A DNA stretch of 64,000 bases, taken from NCBI GenBank assembly GCA_023374025.1, contig SIJG01000016.1, positions 949,844 through 1,013,843 of the forward strand, given 5' to 3'. Position numbers and translations under genes: made by a program. The DNA is from Heterodera schachtii. Lineage: Eukaryota > Nematoda > Chromadorea > Rhabditida > Heteroderidae. Positions 22,301-34,023 of the stretch are shown one piece after another (position 1 is the stretch's first letter; each line of letters opens with the position of its first letter). The notes below the pieces were generated by a model, which did no database searches, had not been told where the DNA came from, and saw only the letters and a program-made list of their open reading frames with translations.

Positions 22301-25300
22301 TACATTTTGGCGTGAAGACAAACCTCCTGAAAAGCAAATGTAAAAAAAACATGGCTTAAAATTACATGAATTGCACAGCGTAACATCTCCGGTGTTTGGT
22401 TGTCGTCCATTTGGCGAAACTCCTCTTCCGAGTAAAGTCGAAAACAAAAGCCTGAATGAAACACTCACAATCAGTAAAATACGTAACCGATTATAAAAAT
22501 AGAAATAAAATTTGTAAGCAAATATGCAAGTTAATTAGGGTCATTAAGTAATTAGACCCACCCGGTTGGCAGCGACCGGCGCGACCTGAAAATCAATGTT
22601 ACCACAGAAATCTTGGTCGAAATGATACAAACCTCGCCGCTGTTCTGCGTTTGATTTTGCAATTCGTTGACATTGGAGTTGGCTAACCCTCGTGTTGTGG
22701 TCGTATCCCTTCACTTTGGCTTTTCCACAATCGATCACGAACACAATGTCATCCTAAAAAAAGCCAAAATGTCAATTTGGTTAGCTGAATGTTACAATAG
22801 TCAAAGACGCCTCTGCAATGTTTGTACTCAGCACCTGAAGAATTGTTTTAATTTTTTTTAATGTTAAAATGCGGCTTTCTCTGCTCACCACTTTCCGTTC
22901 CCAGTCGTTGTTTTGAATACGGTCAAAAACGTTCTGTTGCCGTTCGGGGTTCAATTGGGAATGGAGCATATAAAGACGCAATTGTCGCGCAAATCGGCCG
23001 TCACTTTGCATCGATTGGATGCGATCATTCACCGCCATAATGTCGTCATAGCCTGGCAAAAACACCTGCAAAAAGCAAAACCCAACGATTATAATACGCA
23101 ATTTTTTGCTTAATATTTAGAATTTTATTTTTCGATGAATGATTATAAATTTAAAAACTAAAATTGTTCACCAAAATTCCTCCTTCCATTTGACAGTCGA
23201 TTAAATAACAGATCAACTCAGCGATAAGGTCGCAATCCACGGAGTCTTCCCATTGGCGGCCACCAGCATCCAAATAAGTCTAAAATAAACAATTTTATCT
23301 ACTTTTTATGATTCGGATGTAAAAATCAAGCTAACTTCGATCAAAGCGTCTTTCGAAATGCATTTGTTCAACACTTCGCGCACGCGTCGCACATAGGTGG
23401 GCAAGAAATGCATGGGACGGTCTCTCAACAGAGCACTCAACTTTTGACTAATTCCCTGAAAATATTCTCTCCATAAATAATTGGGAAACAAATGCAAATA
23501 CAGGCTCTGCTGAAAATGCACTGCACTCATTCCACAAAAAGCCGTCCAAAGAGGCGGAGGCAGTGGTCGATGATACGAATGGGTCCGGCGGAACCATTTG
23601 AAGTTGGGGGTGTGTGGTGGGGAAGCATTGGCCGGAGGGGAAAGAAGTGAAGCCCCAAGGGGAATTGGAAAAAGAGCCAAAACATTGTGGCCGAAGTTGT
23701 GAAGAAGCGGAGAATGCGTTGACAGGCACAACGGAAGGAAACAGAGGAGGCGGAGGAGCTGGAAAATTCTGCTAAATAGGAAAAAATATTAAAACAATTT
23801 GCCAAAGCCAAACTCACCGCCATGGATCGCTCGTCAAACATTCCGCCGTAGTGGGAACTCGGCATATAACCGGTCATGGCAAGCATTTCAGCCAAATGAT
23901 ACACTTCCACGGAAAACAATTGAGTGGGCACTGCAAAAAACAAAACGGTAGAAAAAGCTGTGCCCGAAAATAGGCTAAAGTTTTATAACAAAAGGTCCAT
24001 TTTTCATTCAAATTTTTGAGTTTGTATGGGTGGGATTTGGGCACCGAAACCCTTCCCATTGCTACGCCCTTGTTTTGAGTGAGTCGTTAAAAAATTATAG
24101 AATGCCAAGAGCGACTGCGGTCCATCCCGTCCATTTTTTAATTTCCTAAAAATAACCATCGACGCATTTGATGCCCGTCTCGCGAAAGTATCGCATGAAT
24201 TTGTTCCGATTGTCGCCCATTGTGGCCGACATCAGCACGACTTTCAGGTCCTTCCGTTTTTTCAGCGCTTCGCGAAGTGCAATCAAAAGATAGTCCGTGT
24301 TCGTCTCGCGCTCGTGGACTTCGTCCTGAATTTTTGTGGTCAGCATTTTCCATGTTTAAAAATGCCCATTAGTTTCAGCAAAACCTCACAAGAATGACGT
24401 GGGTGGCTTCTGTGGCCAATTCGTCATTAGTCAATTTGCGCAACAAAACGCCACTTGTGCAATAAGTCAAAAGGGTTTCGGCGGAGCAACTAAATTTATA
24501 AATATTCAAAAATAAATGTCTTAAGGTGAATAAATTGTTTTTTAAAAATTAGGGACCAAAAATCGCAGAATTTCCAAATTAAGTAAGCCAATGTCAGAGT
24601 TCATACTTTGACTCAAGCCGAATGTGATAGCCAACGGTGGCACCGAAACGCTCGCCACGTTCGCTGGCCACGCGTCTTGCGATGGCAATTGCCGGCAGAC
24701 GGCGCGGCTGAGTGCAAAAAATGCGTGTCGGACGACACTTCTGTGCGGCATTCTCCAGCAGAAATTGGGGAACCTGAAGAGTAAAAATCATGAGTTGAGA
24801 AGCATTGATCAAAAAATAGAAACCGATATTTGAGAGAGATTCGAGAAAGTTGGGGGGAGGAGTTTCCAATAATTTCTACAAGAATTATAAAAATTGATAT
24901 TTCATTTTTGTTTTGTCTGAGAAATTAGAATTGTTTTCAATTCCACTACCCCTCCCCATTTACCTGCGTTGTTTTTCCACACCCCGTCCCGCCTGTAATA
25001 AGTGTCACCGGACTGCTCTCAATGGTGTTTAAAATTTTGTCACGAAGTGCCCAGGTGGGCAATTGGCGTCGAAAAGCGTCCATTTGCTCGGAGAGGCGTG
25101 GCAATGGCGGAATATGGCCAACGGAACGGGAAAAAACAGTGGACGAATGATGAGAAGAGGAAGGGGATGGAGACGACGAATGGAGAAGAGACGAAGGGGA
25201 GCCATGGGAACTAAAGGGAACAACAGATTCTGGTGTAAATATAAAGAGAAGGCCCGAAAAACAGTCAGACCCGTAATCAGAAAATTCCGGTGGGGGAAAT

Positions 25301-26227
25301 TCAAAAACAATTCGAGTGTTAGCTCTAAATTTCTAAAAAATTTGCAAAACTTAACGGAATTATTAATAAAAATGACCCCTGTTTAAAAAATAATTTTAAT
25401 TTATGAGGTAAGGAGGGAATTACATCCCTCTGACAAGGTACACGAGAGTAGTTTAACCCAAAAATGAGCAAGAAAAGTTGGTAGTCTTCCTATTGGCGAT
25501 ATCCTTAAAGTTAGCATCAGAGTTCAATTTTCTCACGGTTTACTTTTGTCAATCCCAACTCATGAACAAAAATTCGAACATAAAGATGATATGTAATATA
25601 TAGACGACTTTATAGACGTATTACCTCGTCGTCGTCACGTGTCTTTGCCATTGTCCCTCGCCCTCTTTGCTGTTCAGTAGCTGTCTCAACTGCGTTGGGT
25701 TGTAACTTCGGTTGATAAAAGTCCGTGGTGCCCCGCTTCGTTTCGTTGTCCCACCGCCCCTCGTTGCTGCGGCGGTGCTTTTCCCATTTGCGTTGCTCAA
25801 ATTTGGGTGATCGCTGCAATTGGCCAACGCATTGGTAAAATTTTCTTCGGTTTGCTTTGTTGGACAACAGAAAATGAAACTGAGCGGCGAAGGCGGCGAT
25901 TGTTTGTCCGTTTTGTTGCACGTTTCGACGGCATCTGACAATATGAAGAAAATGTCAAAGGTAAAATAAATCCAAAAATCTATGAAAGTCAGGACATTTT
26001 TGATGCTAAAAAGATGAAAATTCACAGAAAGGAAAGTCGTAATTTAGTCAAAGTGTAAGGCTATAAATTCAAACACCATTGGTTCCAGGCACTTTCAGAT
26101 GCTTTTCCACTTCTTCTTGAGTAATGGGCGCGGACTCAACAAAAGCAGAAATAATCCGGCGTATTTCATCAGATACAGAAAGAGAGTCCGTCTCGTTTAC
26201 AGAATATTGAGTCAATTGGGAATTCAT
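19329..26227 (-). CDS. DEAH-box RNA helicase, DHX36/YTHDC2-like
   Basis: A multi-exon gene of almost 7 kb. It starts with MNSQLTQYSVNETDS (ATG at 26227), passes through Ser/Thr-rich exons (about 25935-25630 and 25228-24963) and enters the helicase core. Motif I is GGTGCGKTTQ, Ia is TQPRRLPAIAIARR, II is DEVHERE and III is SAT. Next come VFLPGYDDI, motif V STNIAEASLTI and motif VI AEQRRGRAGRC. Downstream are QTPEMLRCAIHEVCL, the ratchet region (TELGRTVARLPLEPQLARLL near 21500) and an OB-fold region (GCIVAGAYPNIGFVR near 20930, VTAVTPLHILLFAGPV near 20480). A highly charged Arg/Glu helix sits at about 20330-20000. The gene ends at 19329. Such enzymes unwind structured RNA 3'-5'. Core exons are certain; some C-terminal exon edges are not. 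I could not show an R3H or YTH domain. Confidence 0.8.
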
Positions 26228-26989
26228 ATGTCGTACAGATAATAAACAATCAGTTAAAAAGAATATTCTTGAAAATGATAAATATGTAAATGTACACATC
26301 TTTTTCAAAACCTTTATTTTTTAATTTCCTTCATTTTTGCCTTCAATAAAGCATAAATAAGGTTGGTCTCCAATATGTGAATTCAATTTAAAATCCAGAG
26401 TTTCGGATATCCGGAATTAGAGACCGAAATTTCAAATTTGCGCATCGTCTCTAAAACAAAAGTTTGTATAAAAAAAAGCGCGCTAATTTAAATTTTTGAG
26501 AAATTTCCCTCAAAAATTGAAAGAAATCACCGAATATCGAATTAAAAATGCAAAGTCAAAAAAAATTATTGATTCTTAGACAGCTTAATATTGCTGTGAG
26601 TGGCCGAAGAGATAAACACAAAAGGCAATGGCCACCTGACGGACAAAAAATTCTCTATTCTCCCAATTGGGTAGCCCAACACTGCGAGATTTAACAAAAC
26701 TGAGAACACCTGCAAAAACTGAACATCTCCATCCCATCGTAAAATTAAACGAGATTTAAAGGCTCATTTATTTCACATTATGAATCTCAAGGAGTTTAAA
26801 TTTCGGCCAAACTTTTGAAATTTTCGGAACGAGGCATCACTGATGAATAGTTAAAATGCCCTCTTTTCGAAATCAAGTTTGGGAAAATCAAGAATGGGGT
26901 GGATTTGCCAAATAAATCTTTAATTTTTGCACATCCCGCAAAATTCGTTATGGTACGCCAATCTTCTAATAATCCTTTATTTGATGAGA
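26228..26989. other. Spacer between helicase and PSME4-like locus
   Basis: Mostly non-coding. A minus-strand stretch at about 26705-26590 is open and follows an acceptor-like GCAG; it could be an isolated exon, but I cannot place it in a protein. Confidence 0.4.
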
Positions 26990-27178
26990 AACAAATTAAT
27001 AATAAAAAGTTGGAAATTGGCATTGTCCCATTTGTCGGCATCGGAGGGTGCATTTTCTGCATCGTAGAGAAGGAATTGTAGTCGCTAAAGAAAGTGCCGA
27101 TTCGGTGTGAGGAACATCGGCGGAGACACCATCAGCAGCCGAACGGAGTGTTTCACTCCCAGTGGAGTAAGCTAGAAA
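26990..27178 (-). pseudogene. Decayed copy of a PSME4-like exon
   Basis: On the minus strand this matches the exon at about 28670-28460. Shared words include CCCTCCGATGCCGAC and AATTCCTTCTCTA, and the readable peptide FLLYDAENAPSDADKWDNA parallels FLLYDAANSPSDADQWDSA in the intact exon. The copy carries an extra stretch of about 30 bp, lost splice signals and stop codons just downstream. It is a partial duplication that has decayed. Confidence 0.7.
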
Positions 27179-27319
27179 AGGGAAAAGCATCATTAATAGG
27201 AAACATAAATTATATCCAACAAAAAGGTTGAAACGGAATCACAGCTGCTGATTGAAGAATGATCAAATGTGAATAATGTCCTACGCGGTCTTCCCGCCAC
27301 AAAATTCAACAAACGTTAC

Positions 27320-29362
27320 CATGGCATTTATGCGCGAGATCACTTCCTCAACGGTGACATGTTTCCATTGGCTGTCGTCCTCGGCGTTGGCGTCTCCTCC
27401 ATTCGCCTCGACAAGTGCTTTCTTGAAATCGGACGATGAAATGGTGGCAAGACAGCTGAAGAAAGAAAATTAAACTGTTACATGACATTTCCGGTCTGCA
27501 GAAATCGGAAATTTGCGACCCGATAAATGCCGTCGGATATTTGCGGTCAATTTCTTAAGGGCCATTACGAATTAAACAAAGAATCACTGAAACTCATTCG
27601 TGAGCGGAAAAAAAGAGCCACCAATTTCCCCTTCTATTTTTATGGGCCCATAATTTATCCCAAATTTCATTGTTCACTTTGTTCACCTTCCGATGCGCAA
27701 GCGGACATTTTGATAGGAACAGCCCAATCCGTTGACATGCTCCATACAAAGTTCAAACAATCGGCGCCATTCGTTCGGAATTCGCCATCCATACTAAACA
27801 TATGTAAGACAAAATGGCATATTTAAAATGAAACAATGTCCCCTTTTTTACCGCACCTGGTTAAGGCCCGATTGTAGCAAATACAAACGCCTAAACATAA
27901 ATTAAATGTTAAAAATGAGGGTGGAATTTGTGAGAAAAGCATTCAATTACGTTTTTATTTGCGTGCTTATTTCTGTGGGTCGCTTTGCGAGTCCGAAAAG
28001 CATTTGGATAAGCCAATTAGTGACGCGCGGCTCACATGCATCGAACTAAACGATGAATAATTACTAATGATTAAACTGACAAAATGATGATGAATACAAT
28101 TGTGGCCAACGCCGTGCCCCAATTCTTTTCGACTTCTTCCGTAAGGCCCAAAAAAGTGTCGGTCAACTGTTGCTCCAGCCGCTCCTGCACCTTCCTGACT
28201 TTTGCGTACTGCCACAGCTTCGACCCGCTGACCATTCCGGTGACCAATTCGGAAGCCAAACGGTGATGCGATTCCTTTATTAATTTTTAATTTAACCAAA
28301 AATATTTACGATTCGTCTAAAGGTAATAATTTTCTTTTTACGTGTCCGATGTCCAGCAATTTGTCGAGCATTTCAAAGAATTCCGGGAGGAGAATGTCAT
28401 TGAAGCTGCGGAAAATGCGCTAGAAAGAAAAAACTTTTAATTTTAGAGAGCAATTTTGCTCACTCGGTGGCGCATACACCCGAAATCTTCTTGGCCATGT
28501 GTAAAAGCCCAGGTGGACATTCGAGTGGAATTTGGCACTGTCCCATTGGTCGGCATCGGAGGGTGAATTTGCTGCGTCATAGAGAAGGAATTTGTTGTCG
28601 CTACGGATGCCGAAAGTAATTGGCCATTGCGCTCCGGGCCCCCTTCCCGGTGGGCAATCCTATAAAAGACAGACAAAATCAATGTTAGATATCATTTCTC
28701 AACTTAATAACGACGTCCTCCTTAACCGCCTTTTGCCTGTGTATTTTCAACCATGAACTACGGAAGCCAATGCTAAATAGAAACAATAAATTAATTGTTT
28801 GACAATGTGAATGGTTCAAACGGACGCAATTTTGCGAGTGTTTATGATGTCAGAAGTGAGCAGCTTGAAGAAGTGCAGCACAACACCTGAAACAGTAATA
28901 AGAGGAATGATGAGCGTTCAACAGAACGAAAAACTATAAGTTGGGAGGCTCTACCAACAATTTAAAAATAAATACAGGTTAATTTATTGGTCTAATGATG
29001 GCATTTATTGGATGCATGATAAAACCTCGCTTAGATGCCAGTGCAAATTCTCGTCTTTTGCGATCGTCAGCAACTGCTCGGCCAATGCAAGAAAATTCCT
29101 GAATGTTTGCGATTCAAAGAAAGATTCACGAAATCCCAATTTTTGTTTGTTGGGCAATGGCCACGCCGGTTTATGACAAATGCCGGGGTAATCGGACAAC
29201 AGCTGTTCAGCCAAAGGCATAACGGAGTCGGGAAGCTAAAATATATAAATAAATACAGAAAAAGAGTAAAAACATCAGAGAACGAACATAATATTCAATT
29301 TGAAAAGATGAGAAGTTGGAAACAAAGAGATCACGGGCCAAATCAGTGAGTTGAATGATGCT
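27320..29362 (-). CDS. PA200/PSME4-like proteasome activator (partial)
   Basis: About ten short exons preserve one reading through the C-terminal HEAT-repeat part of PA200/Blm10 proteins. Readable pieces in order are SIIQLTDLARDLFVSNF (29362), the exon ending LHWHLSEVLSCIQ (29005), HFFKLLTSDIINTRK (28870), GFYTWPRRFRVYAP (28480) and RIFRSFNDILLPEFF (28420). Then LASELVTGMVSGSKLW (28250), VTNWLIQMLFGLAKRP (28000), RLYLLQSGLNQ (27895), WRIPNEWRRLFEL (27770) and CLATISSSDFKKALVE (27470). PA200 caps the 20S proteasome and promotes ATP-independent peptide hydrolysis. The human protein has about 1840 residues; here the N-terminal two thirds is absent upstream (29363-30146 has no exon) and I find no C-terminus after 27320. 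It is a truncated gene, a young pseudogene with intact frames, or an assembly break. Confidence 0.65.
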
Positions 29363-30146
29363 CTGAAAGAGAACCTCGGAAAAGTTTTATGACTTTGGAA
29401 AGCAAAATTTTAATCGGTAATCACCTAAAAAGTGCCAAATTGAAAAATCTTACGGAGAATCCGAATGAGTTACAGGAACAGATGAAAAACCATAAAGGTG
29501 ACCCTTTTGGTTTTTTTAAACTGTTTTACACTTAGAGTCGCTTATCACGGACTTGTTACATATTTATTATGATCAATTGATACTACATATGATTTTTGCA
29601 AAAAAAAAACAAATTACCTAATAAGGATCCTACATTTTTTTCATTGGGTCCACTAAAATGCAAAATGTACCTTGGGTTTCAAGAAAACAATCATTTTTAT
29701 TTTATGTGGAGATAATGAGAAACTGTTGCCCAACCATCCCTTTAAAAACCTTTTGAATTTTGATTAAACATTAAAAATACCTACATAGGATCTTCCTAAA
29801 TCGATTCAAAATTTATAACAATTCCATGCATTTGAATCCATTTTGGACATTAAAGATGGATTTTGCTGAAAAGGAATTTTCGACTTTTGTCGAATTCGGA
29901 ACTGTACAAGTACGCAAAAGACATGTGTTTTTTTTGTTGGGGTTGAGTCCAATTCTAGCCTTTATAGCCCTACTTTTCAATATTCGAATAAAAATGTTAT
30001 TTTGGCTTAGTTTTCCTTGGAAAATGGTCACTTCAAAGTCTTAAAACGGCCGTTTCGAAATCAGAGACACTGAGTGCATGTGTGAAAAGTAACTCATTTT
30101 TCTACTATATTTAGTCAACAATTTGCTTTTATTGTAAAATTAATCA
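29363..30146. other. AT-rich intergenic sequence
   Basis: No exon is supported. A + strand open stretch at 29826-30044 lacks any other sign of coding. Confidence 0.45.
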
Positions 30147-31379
30147 ATGTCAATTTCCACTCCAAAATTGTCTGAGGATCTTTTGTACGCCGTCTCTGAG
30201 CAAATGCTTTTTACGAAACCATTTAAGAAGTTTTTTGGCCATCAAGTGGATTTACGTGAAGACAATTCTTTCACAAATTTCATGGTAAATTATTAGGTAT
30301 TCATATTCGTATTTTTCATAAAAAATTAGGGACTCAACTCGTCAACAATGAAAGTTTTTCTCGCGCATTTTGTCAAAATGAAGGAAATCGAATTCAACGA
30401 TAACATCAAAATGTTCAAAGACACCAAGCGAGTTTGGGAGAACAGCAAAGACGTGGGTTGTCATTTGCCATTCTCTGCCCTTTGTGAATTTCGTTTTCTC
30501 CTTTTGTCAGAATGCCTTTTACGGCCCCTATTTGGTGACGAAAGAACTTGTGCAGACTTTGCTCGAACTGCGAAAGCTGTCTTTGTTAACTCTTTCAGTT
30601 TACACAGAAAATTTAGCGTCTATTTCCGGCACAGACTTAAACCAAAAGTTGAACAATTGCAAATTCCCCATTCAAACCTTTTCCAAATTGTTTCTCAACA
30701 AAGGTTTTAATATACGTAAAAAATTAATTCTTTACAATTAAAATAGACTTTCCCGATGAGGAGGCAGCGAAAGTTCGTTTTGCATTGGACAAACTGAAAG
30801 TTCGTGGTGTGACCAACGGATTGGGTGGGTGTTTGAGCGGAGTTCGTTTCTAAAATAAACACTTTCAGGCTTAAAATTGGAATCCCTACTCAATTTAAAC
30901 GCAAAAGATATTGATGTGGAAATTTACGAGATGAAATCGCCCGATTTCGAATCGCCAATTTGGTTAGAATATGGAAATTACACTAATTTCATACCAATTT
31001 AATTGTCTTCCTTTCCCATTTTAGTGCGAGCACAGCCGATCGGGTGGAGAAATTCGCAATTGGGTTCAGTTGTCTGTTCGGTCATTTCGACGATGGCCTT
31101 GGCACTTCCGATGCAAAAGCGATGAATTGGCACAATTTGCTCCATTCTTTGCTCATTTCGTGCCCCCAAATTAAAACCATTGACGTCAAAATTTTCTTCG
31201 AATTTCGTCCGGGCGAACACGAGGGTTTTTTGCACCATTTTGCTGAAATCGTCACCCAATTTGTGGACAACATTTTCACATCGCTTTCCGAAGGCAGCGC
31301 AAAGGCACAAATTAGCGTTTTGTTGGAGTTGAGTTGTGGCATTTTCGCATATCAGGCACTGAAATTTTTCTTTATATGA
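30147..31379 (+). CDS. Uncharacterised nematode protein
   Basis: Exons join in frame from MSISTPKLSEDLLYAVSEQM (30147) through NSSTMKVFLAHFVKMKEIEF, NAFYGPYLVTKELVQTLLEL, FPDEEAAKVRFALDKLKV and LKLESLLNLNAKDIDVEIYE to a long last exon (31024-31379) ending LKFFFI. Introns are about 45-75 bp with standard GT-AG ends. The protein is about 330 residues with no signal peptide or membrane span. The opening LSEDLLYAV recalls the start of an F-box helix, and the rest looks alpha-helical, but I do not recognise the family. An N-terminal F-box-like motif followed by variable repeats is a possibility only. Confidence 0.6.
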
Positions 31380-31417
31380 ATCATACTCTAACATTTTTGG
31401 TGTTCTTAATAAGTTAG

Positions 31418-32359
31418 TTTTCAAGGATCTCTCCCTGAACACGTGCGATCTCTTCAAAAGGGGTGAACATGTCGACTTGCAGGATGCATCCGAAGAATAC
31501 TGCGCAAGGGAATGCCGGGTAATTTGATTATTGTGTCTAAAAGGGTTATTTTCGCGAAAATAAATGCTGATACATCCATATGAACTGATTGCAAAGATTC
31601 GACTCACATTCGAACTCCCCAAAACGAACAAATGAATTTAATCACTTTCACTTTTTTGACAAGCCATTTTTGAAATTATAACATTTAATTGTGCTCATTT
31701 TTTCTTTGCTTTGTTTTTTTGACATTGTAAATTCCGTCCGCCTGTGACTCTGTCCAAGGGCGTAGGCAGGGGGGGGGGCTGAGGGGGCTAAAGCCCCCCC
31801 CCCCCCCGAAACCCAAAAAAGTAAAAAATTTTCAGTAAATTTTTTGAAATTTTAAGCAATTAATAAAATTGCGTTAAAATACTCAAAAATTTTCCAGGCG
31901 GCGCCTATCGGCACCGCCGGGCCCCCATTTTACCATATTTTTGAAAAATGGAGGCCAAAATGGCAAAAAATATTTTTGGCGAAAAACGGCGAAAAATTTG
32001 GTAAAATACACCCCATAATTCGGGATTTCAAAAAACCAAAAATACACCCCTAAAAATCGAATTTTTGATTTCAGCCCCCCTGAAGCCAAGGGTCTGGCTA
32101 CGCCCTTGACTCTGTCAAATGTTTTTCGAGTCTCTAACCGATTTTCTTTTTTCAGGTGGTCGACCCGAAGGGGAGGGAGCACAAGTGCGTGTTTCAGGTG
32201 TTGGGCCAGGAGGTCAGCTACGGTTCGGATGAGCTGGCGGATGTGCTCTCCCTTCAGTCCTATGACGGTCATTATTCGTATTATGATGCCAGCAATGATT
32301 GGGAAAATGATTACGAGGAAGACGTTGATTATGACTTGTACGACTCCGATTATTATTAG
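31418..32359 (+). CDS. Two 3' exons of an uncharacterised gene with a Tyr/Asp-rich tail
   Basis: Exon 31418-31518 reads FKDLSLNTCDLFKRGEHVDL and ends AREC-R at a GTAATT donor. Exon 32156-32359 continues VVDPKGREHKCVFQVLGQEV and ends in an acidic Tyr/Asp-rich tail (DYEEDVDYDLYDSDYY, then stop). The 637-bp intron is long for this genome because a hAT-like element is inserted in it. I could not find the start: the exons may belong to a separate gene or be an alternative end of the gene just upstream. Function is unknown. Confidence 0.45.
31755..32108. mobile_element. Non-autonomous hAT-like element in an intron
   Basis: 354 bp beginning CAAGGGCGTAGGCAG and ending CTGGCTACGCCCTTG, an imperfect inverted repeat. 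The 8-bp word ACTCTGTC flanks it on both sides (31747-31754 and 32109-32116), as expected for hAT transposition. Just inside the ends are runs of G and C. It carries one copy of the GC-rich near-palindrome (31897-31920). No coding capacity. Confidence 0.9.
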
Positions 32360-32755
32360 GAGGAAAATCGGCCGAAAAAACGGGACATAAATTTTGCACA
32401 AAAACAATTCATACTGGAAAATGTCTCTCCTCTTTGAAACCATTCCAATTGTTTTTTGGCTTTTCACGAATTATGTAAGAATTATTTTTTCATGGCAAAT
32501 TGCCTTCCCATCATACCACAAATGCCTATTTATTGTTACTACAATTTTATGCTTTTCGCTTCTTTATTTGCTCTGCGATTGGATCTCTCAATGTACGGAT
32601 AAACGTGCCTTCATTTTAATTCAATTGTATGTAACTTTTCATAAACTAACAATTTGAGGCTGTCTCTTAATTTATCATTCATATAATATCAAGAATTTTG
32701 ACAATGTGCGGCTTTAAATGGAATACAAACTTAAGCAATGCAATTTGAATGAATT
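32360..32755. other. Convergent intergenic spacer
   Basis: AT-rich 3' flanks of the converging genes on either side. The small + strand ORF here has no support. Confidence 0.5.
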
Positions 32756-34023
32756 TTATATTGGCACTTTTCTGCCGTTTGAAGTGCCGCCAATTTCTTT
32801 CGTAAATTTATAGGCACGGAAAACGACGGAGTAAATGAAACAGAAAATGGCCTGGTAACAGAGCAGGAAAAGCACAACGGCAGTGTAAATGTGACGGAGC
32901 ATCGCTTTTTTCCGCCCTTTTTCAATTTCTTTGAGGGAAAAGCCGAAAAGGAAAACTGAAAATGAATTGAATTATTTGACGAATTAATAGAATTTAAAGC
33001 TGCTTTGACGAAGTCGAAAAGTACAAAGTGATTAAAATAAAAGTAAAATAATTATTTTAAAAATAAAAGCAAAATTATTATGTTAATTAAATTTAATAAT
33101 TATTATTTAAAAGTATTCGCGAGCTAAGTAAAATTTTATATTAATTATATGCGTATTGGGCTGAAGCTCCATTATTTTTAATTAATTATATAAATTTCCA
33201 AATATAATAAATTATTAAATTTAATTAAAAATAATTGTTTCGCTTTTAATTTTTAAAGAATTATTTTGCTTTAATTTGATCACTTGCACTTTTTCGTACT
33301 TCGTCAAACCTTGCATTTCCTTCCCCCCCCCCCCCGCTCCAAAAATTGGCATTAGCCAATTTTAGAATAGCCTCAGCTTTAACTCTAATTTCATTTTGTT
33401 GGTGTATTTAAATGAATGCCGAATAAAAAAGAACCATTTGCATTTTACTTTTAAATTTGATTTATTTAAAAGTAAATATTTTACTCTCAAAGAAGTGGGG
33501 CACTTTAAACATGAAAACTGAGTGCAAAATGAGATAAACAATCTGCGAAAGACCGAAAAGAATACAAATGCCCTGAAGGAAGTGAAATTAATGTAATTTT
33601 TAATTAATTCGAAGTCCCACATTAATCAGAAGGAATGGCAAATAAATGCGATGGGACCGTTTCCCAAGCAAATCGAACACAATTATGGGCAAATTGGTGA
33701 CCAAAGCGAGAAAAACGGACTAAATAATTTGGAATATGAAAATAATAAAAAAGTAATAAACAATGAAAAAAAACATACCACCAAAGAATAAGAGCTGAAT
33801 AATGGCACAAAGACAAAAGACAAAGTGCCGACAAAAAGAGCCCAAAGCAAAGAAAGCCATGCCATAATATGCGCAGCCTAATTAATACAAAATATTTGGA
33901 GAAAATAATTAAATTTATAATTAATTTTAAATTGTCTTCGTCATAAAGAAATTGAAAAGGGATTTTTGCCTTTGTCACGTGACAGCAACAACAGAACAAC
34001 CATTTGCCACCACAGCAAGCCAT
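32756..34023 (-). CDS. Four-TM nematode membrane protein with Cys-rich N-terminus
   Basis: Exon 1 (34023-33979) encodes MACCGGKWLFCCCCH and splices at GTGACA to exon 2 (33877-33779). Exon 2 encodes a membrane span (AHIMAWLSLLWALFVGTLSF). The next exon (about 33720-33620) encodes SVFLALVTNLPIIVFDLLGK. A further exon (about 33580-33490) reads GICILFGLSQIVYLILHSV. The last (about 32950-32756) has a charged stretch and the span YTAVVLFLLCYQAIFCFIYS before the stop. Four hydrophobic segments with a Cys-cluster N-terminus resemble LAPTM-like or DUF7027-type nematode proteins, probably in endosomal or plasma membranes. The family name is tentative. The long intron 33489-32951 contains a poly-C run near 33325. 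Confidence 0.6.

Noticed and set aside
24963..26227. R3H domain at the N-terminus of the DEAH-box helicase
   Set aside because: I expected it from YTHDC2-like proteins, but the N-terminal exons read as Ser/Thr-rich sequence without the R-x3-H motif in a proper context.
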